From: CAADGY01 sp900696665
GTDB taxonomy: Bacteria; Acidobacteriota; Terriglobia; Bryobacterales; Bryobacteraceae
Length of the DNA: 64,000 bases
Assembly: GCA_035063885.1 (NCBI GenBank)
Contig: JAPSFM010000001.1
Coordinates: 62,001 to 126,000 of the forward strand
Direction: 5' to 3'
Within the stretch, counting starts at the first letter, position 1. Every line of letters starts with the position of its first letter. The notes below the pieces were generated by a model, which did no database searches, was not told the DNA's origin, and saw only the letters and a program-made list of their open reading frames with translations. Positions 19,001 through 28,300 of the stretch are shown here, piece after piece. A program made the position numbers and the translations under genes.

Positions 19001-19318
19001 AGCCGTGGGGCGATGGTGGACCGGTTCTTCAACACAGACGCGTTTGTACCCACTAACCAGGTGCCGCGTGGGACCTATGGCAACGCTGGAAGGGGGCTTA
19101 TCAGCGGGCCTGCATTCAACAGCAGCGATTTCAGCATTCTCAAGAACTTCGCGCTGCATGAACCGCTGCGGCTGCAATTCCGGACGGAGTTGTTCAACGC
19201 CTTTAACCAGGTGAATTTCACGACTGTCACAACCACGGTGAACTCGTCCGCCTTCGGCAGAATCCGGGCCGCGAGAGATCCGCGCATTATTCAGTTCGGA
19301 TTGAAGTTTTTGTGGTAG
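16040..19318 (+). CDS. Oar-like TonB-dependent receptor with carboxypeptidase-regulatory domain
   Basis: 1092 residues, outer membrane. Signal peptide to about residue 25, then a CarboxypepD_reg-like beta-sandwich (GNIGGYVRDPSGAGIPNASV to FQRQTQQGIELTV), a plug domain (RRMVDLPLNGRNVIGLARILPGV, NVNGGRANMNQFTFNGG, EVRVLTHNFAAEYGRNPGSQVTVISKTGTNEFHGSAWEFLRND), and a long barrel ending in aromatic ..QFGLKFLW as expected for Bam recognition. It lies between the ASPIC/UnbV operon and a GH123-like glycosidase with a 12-base gap to the latter, consistent with uptake or binding of a large glycan or glycopeptide; the ligand is unknown. Confidence 0.93.
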   Translation: MTTKTLCGLLASLFVLSAPSALVAQVATGNIGGYVRDPSGAGIPNASVTARMVEQQFTRSTETNNEGYYSFQAMPPGTYEITFESKGFQRQTQQGIELTVNQNLRVDAAMAVGAVETQVSVEATAPLVDTTSPTLSGLIDDRRMVDLPLNGRNVIGLARILPGVLNVQAPQQMSDARGGPEMNVNGGRANMNQFTFNGGYFTNPSRNTGMNYPPPDAVDEVRVLTHNFAAEYGRNPGSQVTVISKTGTNEFHGSAWEFLRNDKLNARNFFSRRVPALKQNQFGAAAGAPIVRDKLFVFGSYQGLRDRREAQTVEALVPSAAERRGDFTALSAVLENPSNPVTGRPYTTPSGQPCVANNRIDASCISPAAARLLAFVPESPTGTVSSLAASPRRGDMWMLRGDWNHTSAHRIFASYFSDHNTRKGPFAAGGNIPNYISESFVQDTRHLVVNDTYTFSPTLLNQATFTFLDTPSDQLQTNTIDPPELGINMPQYVPTGAVSVNVGDNFTLGSGFTTRFSSRNWQFRDTVNWVRGRHSFKFGYEMLRLQFRQVFIGSPGFTFTGSQTGDPVADFLLGTFDSLNVNFGVRDTDTRTWAHSAFFQDEFRVHPRVTLTLGVRYEPFLPWVEKNDRINTVVPGRQSTVVPDAPPGVLFPGDVPRGLADADLNNFAPRVGIAWDVFGNGKTAVRAGYGVFYESINADSLAQENPPFAGFSSVFSGRLDDPYGSVGRTPPPAETTGSFGCVRISGYPGYDCPLFPLPIGGVFTGLELRTPYIQSFNLSVQHQLTPSLMFETAYAGKIGIKLPALRTYNPAQFINSPVDGSPPSDQNINDRVIFEPGILGTQGFMLGNDFRSWYHSFQAQITKRFGDGLSVLGSYTLSKSIDSSSTDNLGATVANPFNLRDERGRSDWDRRHAFVASWLWTPPIRFNSPVAQSLLGGWTLTGIHTVQSGGPLTFLMGDDVALDGTFGDQHAQLKPGVTVDDIVIGHGSRGAMVDRFFNTDAFVPTNQVPRGTYGNAGRGLISGPAFNSSDFSILKNFALHEPLRLQFRTELFNAFNQVNFTTVTTTVNSSAFGRIRAARDPRIIQFGLKFLW

Positions 19319-19330
19319 CGTAAAGCTGCC

Positions 19331-21100
19331 ATGATGCGACCCCTGTTTCTATTCTTCCTGCTTACGCCATGCGTGCCGGCACAGTGGGCCGGCCGCCCCG
19401 CGCCGCAATGGGAAGAACGCTTTCAGACGTGGGTGGCCGATGCGCACCAACACGTTTTTCCGAACAGCTTTGGGCGTGACCAGGAGAAGCGTGCCATCGA
19501 AATCGAAGTCTGCCGCAACGAGCACGCCGTGATACAGCTTGGGTTGCGAAGTCCAGACGCAGTGAAGTCTGTTTCCGTGCGAGCCGGCGAATTCGCCGGC
19601 GGAGGGCACAAACTGGAGGTGCGTGTACGCGTGCGGTATCCGGGCTTGATGCCGGTAGACGAAAACGCGCAATACACGCCGGATCCTTTATGGGAAGTGG
19701 ACTCCATTGCGCTCCGGCCATATCAAAGCCAGGGAGTCTGGGTGGATCTGAAGGTGCCCGCGAATGCCCGGCCCGGCGCCTACGAAAGTACACTCGAACT
19801 GCTGCGCGACGGAAGAACCGTGGATACGTTCCGCCTTAAGCTGGGCGTGGTTCCGGCAACGCTACCCGATCCGGCGGACTTCCGGTTCTTCCTGAATATC
19901 CTCTTCGATCCCTCTTCTATCGCACGCTTTCAGAAGCTTCCTCTCTGGGGGGAGGAGCATTGGCGCCGGCTCGAACGCTATATCGAGAACCTGGCGGCGC
20001 ATGGACAAAAAACAATTACCGCGTTTATTGTGGACGATCCCTGGGAAGGCGATACGGGCTTTGCGGTCCGCACGATCATCGGATGGCGTGCGGACGGCAA
20101 ACTCGAGCCCGGCAAGGCGATCAGGCTGTCATTCGATTTTTCCAATTTCGACCGCTTCGTTACCACTTGCCTGCGGGCGGGTATCCGCGATCATATCGAG
20201 TGCTGGTCGCCGCTGGTGCAGCCGCACACCGATCATGCCACCATCACCTACCTGGATACGGCGGCCAGGACGGAGCGGAAGATCGTGCTTCCAGCCGGCT
20301 CGCCGGAGTACAAGGACGTGTGGGGCCAGTTCGCACGCGTGCTTCAGGATCATCTTCGCGCCAAGGGCTGGCTGGACAAAACGTTTCTGGCGTTCGACGA
20401 GATCAGTACCGAGGTGTTGGACCGGGTGATCCCGTTCTTTCATGAAGTGGCGCCCGATTTGAAGCTGATGATCAGCGGCGGCGACGAAAAGGGCAAGTAC
20501 ATGGCCGAGTCTCGGGAACTGGCCTTCCATTATGGCTATTACACGCCGGACTCAGGCACGGAACTGCCGGATATTCCGGCGCGCAGAAAGGCCGGCAAGC
20601 GCACGTTGTTGTACACCGCGGTGACGCCGCTGTATCCGAATACATTCCTTTTTTCACAGCCGCTCGAAGCGCGATATCTCGGCTGGGTAATCCGGAAATG
20701 GGATTTTGACGGCTATATCCGTTGGGCATGGAACTTCTGGCCCGCGACGCTGTGGGATCAGCCGTTTTACAAATGGCACTCGGGCGATATGTTCTTTGTC
20801 TATCCCGGCGAGCAAGGCCCCGTGGACAGCATCCGTTGGGAAATGCTGCGTGAGGGCATAGAGGACTACGAATGCCTGTGGCTGGCGCGTACGGGCCTGG
20901 AGAAATTACGCCGTGCGGGCCGTGAGGCGGGCTTCCCCGCGAAGGCGGAAAAGGATCTGGCACGGGCGATGGAGCTTGCGACGCAACAGTTCGACCGGAC
21001 GAAGATTCCGAAGGATCCTGTGCCGGCTCGCATGGAAGAAGCGCGGAGACTGGTGAACGGAATTCTGCGGGAGGTTCACCGCCTCGGCGCCGCTCAGTGA
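19331..21100 (+). CDS. Secreted DUF4091 / GH123-like glycoside hydrolase
   Basis: 589 residues with a signal peptide (MMRPLFLFFLLTPCVPAQ). Residues 55-175 form a beta-sandwich (VCRNEHAVIQLGL, VWVDLKVPANARPGAYESTLEL), then a TIM-barrel and a C-terminal DUF4091-type region (IRWEMLREGIEDYECLWLARTG). An adjacent Asp356-Glu357 pair in FLAFDEIS matches the Asp-Glu catalytic pair of GH123 N-acetylgalactosaminidases, so retaining hydrolysis of an N-acetylhexosaminide is possible. Twelve bases follow the TonB receptor stop and 7 bases precede the next gene, so the three are co-transcribed. Class is well supported; substrate is inference. Confidence 0.82.
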   Translation: MMRPLFLFFLLTPCVPAQWAGRPAPQWEERFQTWVADAHQHVFPNSFGRDQEKRAIEIEVCRNEHAVIQLGLRSPDAVKSVSVRAGEFAGGGHKLEVRVRVRYPGLMPVDENAQYTPDPLWEVDSIALRPYQSQGVWVDLKVPANARPGAYESTLELLRDGRTVDTFRLKLGVVPATLPDPADFRFFLNILFDPSSIARFQKLPLWGEEHWRRLERYIENLAAHGQKTITAFIVDDPWEGDTGFAVRTIIGWRADGKLEPGKAIRLSFDFSNFDRFVTTCLRAGIRDHIECWSPLVQPHTDHATITYLDTAARTERKIVLPAGSPEYKDVWGQFARVLQDHLRAKGWLDKTFLAFDEISTEVLDRVIPFFHEVAPDLKLMISGGDEKGKYMAESRELAFHYGYYTPDSGTELPDIPARRKAGKRTLLYTAVTPLYPNTFLFSQPLEARYLGWVIRKWDFDGYIRWAWNFWPATLWDQPFYKWHSGDMFFVYPGEQGPVDSIRWEMLREGIEDYECLWLARTGLEKLRRAGREAGFPAKAEKDLARAMELATQQFDRTKIPKDPVPARMEEARRLVNGILREVHRLGAAQ

Positions 21101-21107
21101 TTCTGGT

Positions 21108-22688
21108 ATGCGGCAGTGGTGGATCAGCCTGGTTAGCGTACCGGTTTTGAGCGTGTTCTACGCAGCCGCACAGCAGGCACCGTCGCCGGATGTGCGGGCT
21201 TGGATTGCCGAAGCACAGCGCCAACTGCAATTGCGGCAGTTTGATGCTGCCGGGAACGCGGCGCGGCAGGCTCTCGTATTGGAGCCGAATCTGGCTGAGG
21301 GGGAAGCCTTGCTCGGGTTCGTCGCCACCATGAAAGGGGATTTCAGCGAAGCCGAACGCCGGTTTCATCGCGCGACACAATTGCAGCCTGGCAACGCGCA
21401 CTTGCACGGCTATCTCGGCTCGACATACCTGCAACAAAAGCGGCTGAAAGAGGCGCGGGCATCGTTTGAAACCGTGCTGAAGCTCGATGCTGCGAACCAG
21501 GCCGCGACCTATAACCTGGGTCTGATTGCACTGCTCGAAAACCGTCCTACAGAGGCCCTGGCATCTTTTCAAGCTGTATTGAAGATGAACAGGTCCGACG
21601 CGGCGGCGCTCATCGGCGTACTCGAAAGCCAGTTGCTGCTCAAACAAAGTAAAGAAGCAGAGGAAACAACGCGCCGATTGGAAACGATCCTCGGGCCGGG
21701 AGAGCCACGCCTGGCGCAGGTAGCGGCTTTGCTGGCCTCGCACGGCGAGTATCGCACTGCTATTCCTATTTTCGAAAACCTGTACAAGCAAGGCGCGTCA
21801 CGCGATGTGTCTTTTAACCTGGCTCTGGCTCACCTGAAAACCGGCAATGCGAACCGGGCGGCCGAGGTGCTTGGGCCGCTACTGTCGGGAGCCGATGCGG
21901 AGATCTTTCACCTCTTGGCTACGGTGGAGGAAGCCAGGCAGCGCCCAATTGAAGCGTCACAGGCCTACCGCCGCGCTTCCGAACTCGAAGCCGGGAGCGA
22001 AGTCTACCGCTTCGACTACGGGAATGCGTTGCTGCAACATGAGTCGGTAGAGGCGGCGGTGGCGGTCTTCGCTCGCGGCGTCCGCGATTTCCCGGAGTCA
22101 TGGCGTATGCGTCTGGGGCTTGGCTCCTCGTACTATCTAGCGGAACAGTACGAGTCCGCCGCCGAAGCTTTGCTTGAAGCGGTGGAACGCGAGCCTTCTG
22201 CGGAACTGACATATTACCTGCTCGGAAAAGCGTACGAATCGGCGGGAGCGATGCAGGAGAAGATTCGTGAGCGCTTCCGGCAATACCTGGCTGGGAATCC
22301 CAAGGATTCCTGGGCTTACTACCACTACGCGATAATGCTGTATGAGAACTCCCGAGCTTTGCGGCAAGACGTTCCGCCAGTGGTGGTTTCTCATTTGAAG
22401 AAAGCTCTTCAGCTCGACCCCAATCTCGCGGAAGCACACCAACAACTGGGGGTGCTGGCGATGGAGCGGGGCGAAATGCGGGCCGCAATAGCGAATCTGG
22501 AGTGCGCGATCCAACTGGACGCAAACCTGGCAACGGCGCATTACCGCCTGGGCCTGGCCTACCGCAAAACAGGTTTGGTGAAGAAAGCCGCGGCGGAAAT
22601 GAACATCTTTCGAAGGTTGAAAGCACACCACCCGGCGGGTGTGGACCGGGGCCGCGTGCTTCGGTCACTCGCCGGCATTGCGCGATGA
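21108..22688 (+). CDS. Secreted tetratricopeptide repeat protein
   Basis: 526 residues: signal peptide (VLSVFYAAAQQ) followed by about twelve TPR-type helix pairs through the C-terminus (e.g. ATYNLGLIALLENRPTEALA, AHYRLGLAYRKTGLVKKAAA). No catalytic domain. Last gene of the surface cluster, 7 bases after the GH123-like gene. Its stop lies 1 base from the stop of the convergent TPR gene at 22690, and the two proteins share a similar C-terminal repeat ending in basic residues, so they may be diverged paralogues. Probable periplasmic scaffold. Confidence 0.88.
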   Translation: MRQWWISLVSVPVLSVFYAAAQQAPSPDVRAWIAEAQRQLQLRQFDAAGNAARQALVLEPNLAEGEALLGFVATMKGDFSEAERRFHRATQLQPGNAHLHGYLGSTYLQQKRLKEARASFETVLKLDAANQAATYNLGLIALLENRPTEALASFQAVLKMNRSDAAALIGVLESQLLLKQSKEAEETTRRLETILGPGEPRLAQVAALLASHGEYRTAIPIFENLYKQGASRDVSFNLALAHLKTGNANRAAEVLGPLLSGADAEIFHLLATVEEARQRPIEASQAYRRASELEAGSEVYRFDYGNALLQHESVEAAVAVFARGVRDFPESWRMRLGLGSSYYLAEQYESAAEALLEAVEREPSAELTYYLLGKAYESAGAMQEKIRERFRQYLAGNPKDSWAYYHYAIMLYENSRALRQDVPPVVVSHLKKALQLDPNLAEAHQQLGVLAMERGEMRAAIANLECAIQLDANLATAHYRLGLAYRKTGLVKKAAAEMNIFRRLKAHHPAGVDRGRVLRSLAGIAR

Positions 22689-22689
22689 G

Positions 22690-24111
22690 TCATGGCGTTT
22701 TGGAGGATTTGTTTTCGATGATCCTCATGAGTTGCACCTGGACACTCTCCTCTTCGCGCTGTTTCGCTTTCGACTGCCGGAATCGATCGAAAAGCTTTCG
22801 GGCTTCAGCCTTGCGCCCCTGCTTCTGGTAAGCGACCGCGAGTTGATATTGCGCCGTGGTGTTCTCCGGATCCAGTCGAAGCGCCTTCTCCAATTGCACC
22901 GTTCCGGCCTTCACATCGCCCTGCGCCAGGAGAGTCTGGCCGAGCAATAGCGCTGATCTCGAATCGTCCGGTTTGAGCGCAAGTGCACGGTGCAGCGCGG
23001 TCACAATTTCATCCTGCCGTGCCCGGCCACTGGAGCGGCTGAGCGCTGTAGCATAGAGATACTCAGCCTGGTGATCCCGTGGAGCAATCACCGCAGCTTT
23101 GCGAAAAGCCGCCGCAGCGGCGCCCGCGTTACCCGCTTCAAGCTCCAGTATTCCTTTTGCGAGCACCGGTACATTCCACTTCGGATCGGTCGTGGCTGCT
23201 GCGGAGAAACGCTCCATTGCCTTTTCCCGATTTCCTTCGATGGCCCATAGGATTCCTTGCTGCAGAATCAGCCGCGGCGAACCGGGAATGGTTTCGAGCC
23301 CTCGAGCCAAAGTCTTATGTGCATATGCCGCATTGCCGTGAGCGGCCGCGAAATCAGCAAGGGCGAGGTATGGTTGTTCGGCGGACGGGTTATGATCGAT
23401 CGCCTTGACGAAAAGCTCGTAGGCTTTCCCGGGCCGATTCTGCTTGTCGTAGGCCTCGGCCAGCAATAGCAAGGCGGCCTCTTTACCCGGTTGAGCTCCG
23501 GCGATTCCTTCGAGCAACGTTACCGAATATCGGTACATGCCATAACGGTTCATCACACCCGCGAGCCGAATGGAAAGCTCCGGATCCGGGCGGGACGCTT
23601 GCCGGAACTTCTCGATCACCCCCGCGGCGAAGGTCTTATCCCCCGTAGCAAGATGCGCCTCAAGAACGGCGGGAAGCGCTTCGGGATTATCGGACGCCAG
23701 AGGGCCCGCCTGGACGAAGTGTTGCCTTGCCGAAAGGAATCGCTTGCGGCCTAATTCAGCTAAGCCGATGTAGAGATGCGGCACTGGATCTTTCGGGCTT
23801 TGCCTTAACACCGTCTGGAATTCGCGTTCGGATTCCCCATAGAGGCCCAGGAACCACAGAACCGTCGCCAGGTTCTTACGCGCTGCAACGAACGAGGGCG
23901 CCAGCGCAACCGCTTTCCGGAAAAACGCCGCTGCATCTTCAAGCTTCTCTGCATTCAAGTAGGCGATGCCGATCCGATGGCACACCTCGGCGTTATCTGG
24001 ATTCGCACGATGGCGCTCCAGCAGTCCGGCGAGGGACTGATTCGGCTGCCCGTAGGCGCTCACGGTCAGCAGTCCCAGCGCAAGAGCTAACCAGGCAGTG
24101 AGCCCCCGCAT
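22690..24111 (-). CDS. Secreted tetratricopeptide repeat protein
   Basis: 473 residues with a signal peptide (LTAWLALALGLLTVSAYGQ) and tandem TPRs to the end (VCHRIGIAYLNAEKLEDAAAFFRKAVAL, TAQYQLAVAYQKQGRKAEARKLFDRFRQ). No other domain. Convergent with the TPR gene at 21108-22688 with a 1-base gap and no visible terminator between them. Divergent from the receptor remnant that begins about 65-90 bases upstream. Confidence 0.87.
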   Translation of the reverse strand: MRGLTAWLALALGLLTVSAYGQPNQSLAGLLERHRANPDNAEVCHRIGIAYLNAEKLEDAAAFFRKAVALAPSFVAARKNLATVLWFLGLYGESEREFQTVLRQSPKDPVPHLYIGLAELGRKRFLSARQHFVQAGPLASDNPEALPAVLEAHLATGDKTFAAGVIEKFRQASRPDPELSIRLAGVMNRYGMYRYSVTLLEGIAGAQPGKEAALLLLAEAYDKQNRPGKAYELFVKAIDHNPSAEQPYLALADFAAAHGNAAYAHKTLARGLETIPGSPRLILQQGILWAIEGNREKAMERFSAAATTDPKWNVPVLAKGILELEAGNAGAAAAAFRKAAVIAPRDHQAEYLYATALSRSSGRARQDEIVTALHRALALKPDDSRSALLLGQTLLAQGDVKAGTVQLEKALRLDPENTTAQYQLAVAYQKQGRKAEARKLFDRFRQSKAKQREEESVQVQLMRIIENKSSKTP

Positions 24112-24175
24112 GGAGGAGATTCTACCGCAGACGCCAATGGAGTACGGGGCGGTAAACTAAGCGACGTGAAGCTCC

Positions 24176-25244
24176 ATGCAACAACTCGGGCGAGTAGAGC
24201 CGGGGTGCGATTTCCGCGTTTCTGAGACTTTCGAGCCGGCGGCGGGACCGATGCCCAGCCTTACTTTCGCAAATGCGTTTCCCGGCGCGGGTACCGTTGG
24301 GGGCAACCCTACGCTGGCGACGTTTTCGCGCGACCGCAGAACTCCCTATCACCAGCAGTGGAATTTCACGCTCGAATATGAACTGCTGCCCAACACGGCT
24401 GTGCGTGCCAGTTACATCGGCAACATGGGCACGCACCTGGAGCGTTCCTTCAATTTGAACGATCCGCCGCCTGCGTCCTGGGGTAGTACAGCCGCGACGG
24501 CCGTATCAACCGTTCGGAGCCATCACTTATGTGGAATCCGGAAGAAGTTCGATTCTTCATGGCATCCAACTCTCGGCCATCCGGCGCTTCGCTTCCGGTT
24601 TATCGTTCCAACTGGAATACCAGTACAACAAAGCGCTGGGGGAGCAGACGTACGGTCTTGCGCCGATGGATAACCGAAACACTCGCCTCGACCGCGGCAA
24701 TCTCGACTTCATCCGCCGTCACGCCATGCGAGCCAACTATGTTTACGATCTGCCTTTCGGCAGAGGGAAGACATTTCTCAATTCTGTTACCGGCGTGGCT
24801 GACAAGTTGCTCACCGGCTGGCAGCTCACGGGCATCGCCGGTGTGGACACGGGTGAGCCGTTCTCAGCGACATTCACCAGCACTACGTTGGGCTGGCCCA
24901 GCAGCAGGGCGGATATTGCCGGCGATCCGACCCCTGGCCACCGCTCCATTGCGCAGTGGTTCAATCCGGCGGCGTTCGCAACCCCGGCGCCGTTCCTATA
25001 TGGAAACTCCGCGCGCAATATGCTCTTTGGTCCAGGCTACTTTGATTGGGATGCCGGCATTTTCAAGAACACCGCTGTTACAGAGGGAACGATGTTGGAG
25101 TTCCGGGCTGAGTTCTTTAACTTCCTCAATCACGCGAATGTTGGTCTGCCGGCCAGCAATATCAGCGTGCCTGCCACCGTCGGACGCATCAATAGCGCAG
25201 GAAACCCCCGTACAATCCAGTTTGGAATGTGTTTGAGGTTCTGA
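24176..25244 (+). pseudogene. 5'-truncated, frameshifted TonB-dependent receptor remnant
   Basis: Only the last third of an Oar-like receptor barrel remains. Homology-like text begins about 24205 (RVSETFEPAAGPMPSLTF) and runs through RTPYHQQWNFTLEYEL and SYIGNMGTHLERSFNLNDPPP. It then jumps frame at about 24470-24477 and continues in another frame as VQPRRPYQPFGAITY, ANYVYDLPFGRGK, LEFRAEFFNFLNHANVGLPA and the terminal PRTIQFGMCLRF. There is no signal peptide, regulatory domain or plug. Loss of about 700 codons plus a frameshift argues for a dead gene, though a sequencing error could explain the frameshift alone. Confidence 0.85.
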
Positions 25245-25255
25245 TTCGATGCCGT

Positions 25256-25288
25256 CGCGGCTCCGAAACAAAGCGTTACGGAGCCGCG
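25256..25288. terminator. Strong hairpin after the receptor remnant
   Basis: A 10-bp perfect stem (CGCGGCTCCG 25256-25265, CGGAGCCGCG 25279-25288) with a 13-base loop, 11 bases past the remnant stop and about 100 bases past the stop of the convergent receptor gene. GC-rich without a U-run. It probably served the once-intact receptor gene. Confidence 0.5.
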
Positions 25289-25385
25289 CGCCATCAACCA
25301 GAAGGTGCTTGCGCATCCACCCCCTGGCGGTTGCGGCTCAGCATTCGTTTCCAAGCTACGACCGCGAGGGAGTGGTTATCGGAAT

Positions 25386-28300
25386 CTAGAAATGGACGCG
25401 GACCGTGTACTGCACCTCACGTCCGAAATTTCCAGCGGCCGGACCGATGCTCTTGCCAAATCGAGCGTCCGTCACGCTCAGGTTGGGCTGGTTGAGCATG
25501 AACGAATTCGGCGCGTTGTACGCCTCAGCGCGGAACTCCAACCGGAAGCGCTCAGTTAACTGGAAGTACTTCACCAGAGTGCCATCCCAACTCCAGTAGC
25601 CAGGGCCCGTCAGCCCCGGATACTGCCACGGATTTGTGCGGGGTGTGTACGGTGTGGCGACCGCAAATGCGCTGGTGTTGAACCACTTGTCTGGGCTGGG
25701 ATTGTCGATGATGGGATCGCCCGTTACATTCAGCTGCCCCCATCTCAGGAACGGACCGGAGTTCCACATCACAATATGGCTGGTAGACCAGCCTCCAAAG
25801 ATGGCGTTCAGCACAGGGTGCAGGTTTGACCCGAACCTTCTGCCTTTGCCAAATGGGAACTCCAATGTCCCGGCGGAACTGATCCGGTGGCGCGGGTTGT
25901 TGCTGCCGATCCAGGTCAATCGCTGCGCGTAGCGGTCGTCGTCATTGAAGAACTCGGTTGTCGCTTCCCTGTTGTAGTTGTAACCGACCATGAAGCTGTA
26001 GCCGGCGGCAAACGAACGTTCTGCTTTGAGTTGCAAAGCGTGGTAGCGGTTGGAGTATACGTCCCAGAAGGCTTCCCTCAGGCTGCCGTATTGAGGATAT
26101 GGGGAGAGCAGGCTTCTTACCGTTACCGTCCGCTGGTTGCGCAACGAACCGGGGAACGTGTCGGGTGTCATGTAGCCGTAGAACGGATTGTTGACCCGCC
26201 TGTCCACCTCACCCTTGTACTGGTAGTTGAGCGCCGGGTCGTACATGTTGATGGTGTTATCTACGGTACCGGTGCCACCCCAGATGTTAGGCGCCTGGTG
26301 GTGATGCGTATAGGCATAGAAATAGGTGATGTCGGCCCGGATTCCAGTCGGAAGTTCGCGTTGAAGTGTGACGTTAAGGCGGTCATTCATTCCCGCCTTC
26401 ATATCCTGCTGGAACCATACCGCTCCCTGACCGAGATTTGTGTAACGTCCCCAGCTTTTTCCCGCCGACGGGATGAGCGGATTCGACTCCGCGGGGAACG
26501 GATTACTGAATCTCGCATTCGGAATGCCTTCGACCGAGGGCAGCGGGTTGCTGGTGGCATTGTATCCGTCAACGGGAACATACCAGCTAGAGCCGATGGC
26601 GTTTACCATCGGAATGGCGTAACGGGCATAACCGATGCGAAGCGCACTCTTGTCATTCAGCCTGTAAGCAATCCCGACGCGTGGCAGAAAGATGGTTTTC
26701 GGCGCGCGGTACAGTGCGCGGTTGTTCTCGTCCGTGAACACCCATGCACCGTTATAAATGGGAGCCGCAGTGCGAATCGCCGTCGCGGCTCCAGGCATTT
26801 GCGGAGGAGCAGCCTGCATCTCCGGAATCGGATTTGTCAGATCGAGATATCGCGACATGCGGTCGAGTTCCTCCACAGGCGCGGTCTCGTATTCATAACG
26901 AAGGCCAAGGTTCAAGGTGAGATTCCGGTTCAGTTTGAAATCATCCTGGAAAAACAGGCCCCACTGGTCCCGGATAATGTTCTGGGGCGTCTTGAAATTC
27001 GCGTTGGAACTGTTGTCGATAGCTCCCAACAGGAACGTCGCCCAACTGTCTCCGGAAAGCAGCGTGTTGGGGCTGATAAAGGTGTTAGCTGTGTAATTCG
27101 GCGAGAAGATCCAGTTCATCAGGTTGGGATTGACGCTGGTGCCGTAGGAATGGCGGTATGCCAGGCCGAACTTCATGTAATGCCGGCCACGGTCCTTTGC
27201 CAGCGTACCGGAAGCGCTGTACTTGCGGGGCCGGTAAAACCAGGTGCTGCCCTTGCCGAAGCCTCCTTTGCCAGCAACGCTGATGGCAGGATAGTAAATC
27301 GCCGGAACGCCCTGGATGTAGGACGTGTACCAGGGAGTGTTCGGCCAGACTTTCTGGAGGCCCGCCTCGCCAACCTTGGCCCAATCCGAATCGTAGTCGT
27401 CCTCGAGATACGTCGCTCCAAATCGCACATTCAGCACCGTCGAGGGATTCATCGTGTAGACGCCATCCGCGGCTGCATTGAGCGAGTCCATCAGGCCGCC
27501 ATTATCTGAGGGAGTGGCGGGGGAGTTTCCATAGTTGTTGTTGTCAAGCCGGGTGCGGAAGATGCTGTACCGCGCATACATGCGGAACTTATCGTTGACA
27601 TTCCAGTCCGTGCGGTTCGAAAGGTTGTAATACTTGGTCCACCACGGATAGGTGATCTTGAAGTTATTGGTACCGGTAATGTCATCACCCGGTCCATTCG
27701 GCTTCCACAAATCACCCATTACGATCGCCGCCGACGGGTCGATGCGGCTGTTTGGAATGACGTTGTTCGGAAATGGAGTTCGGGTCGCTGTTGAGGTAGC
27801 AGCGTCAAACTGTGTCGACCATGGATCGTAAATCGTGCGCAGCCCGCCCACCGCATTCAGAGAACGGGAGAAATCTCCTGTACGTTCGAGGTCGGTCGGC
27901 AGGGTTCGCGTTCCTTCCCGCGGCTCTGTCTTGCTCCACCTCTCGTACGAAAAGAAAGTGAAGAGTTTATTCTTGAAGATGGGTCCACCGATGGTACCGC
28001 CACCGATATGCTGGCGGACCAGGTTTTCGCTCCGTGTATAGCGGTTGGCCAAAGCATTGAGTGCCGGGTTGCGGCCGAAGTAATAGCCGGTGCCGTGATA
28101 TTCGTTGGTGCCGGATTTCATGGACACGCTCATGTTTCCCCCGGCGCTGAACCCGAATTCGGCGTCCACACTGTTCTGCTGTATAGAGACTTCCTGCACG
28201 GAGTCCATCGAGGGCGAATACGATCCGCGCGAGTCCACACCAATGGGCACACCATCGAGCAGTATGTCATTCCGCCCGCCCGTAGCTCCGCCTACATCCA

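Noticed and set aside
20472..21791. 439-codon minus-strand open frame opposite the GH123-like and TPR genes
   Set aside because: Composition is that of GC-rich antisense reading; it crosses the boundary of two well-supported genes.
24531..25244. Intact 237-residue outer-membrane protein
   Set aside because: It lacks a signal peptide and begins mid-barrel; the preceding frame holds the adjoining receptor sequence, so it is part of a frameshifted remnant.
25887..27509. 540-codon open frame on the plus strand inside the large TonB receptor gene
   Set aside because: Antisense shadow: no domain, no ribosome site, and the opposite strand encodes a full-length receptor with all expected domains.
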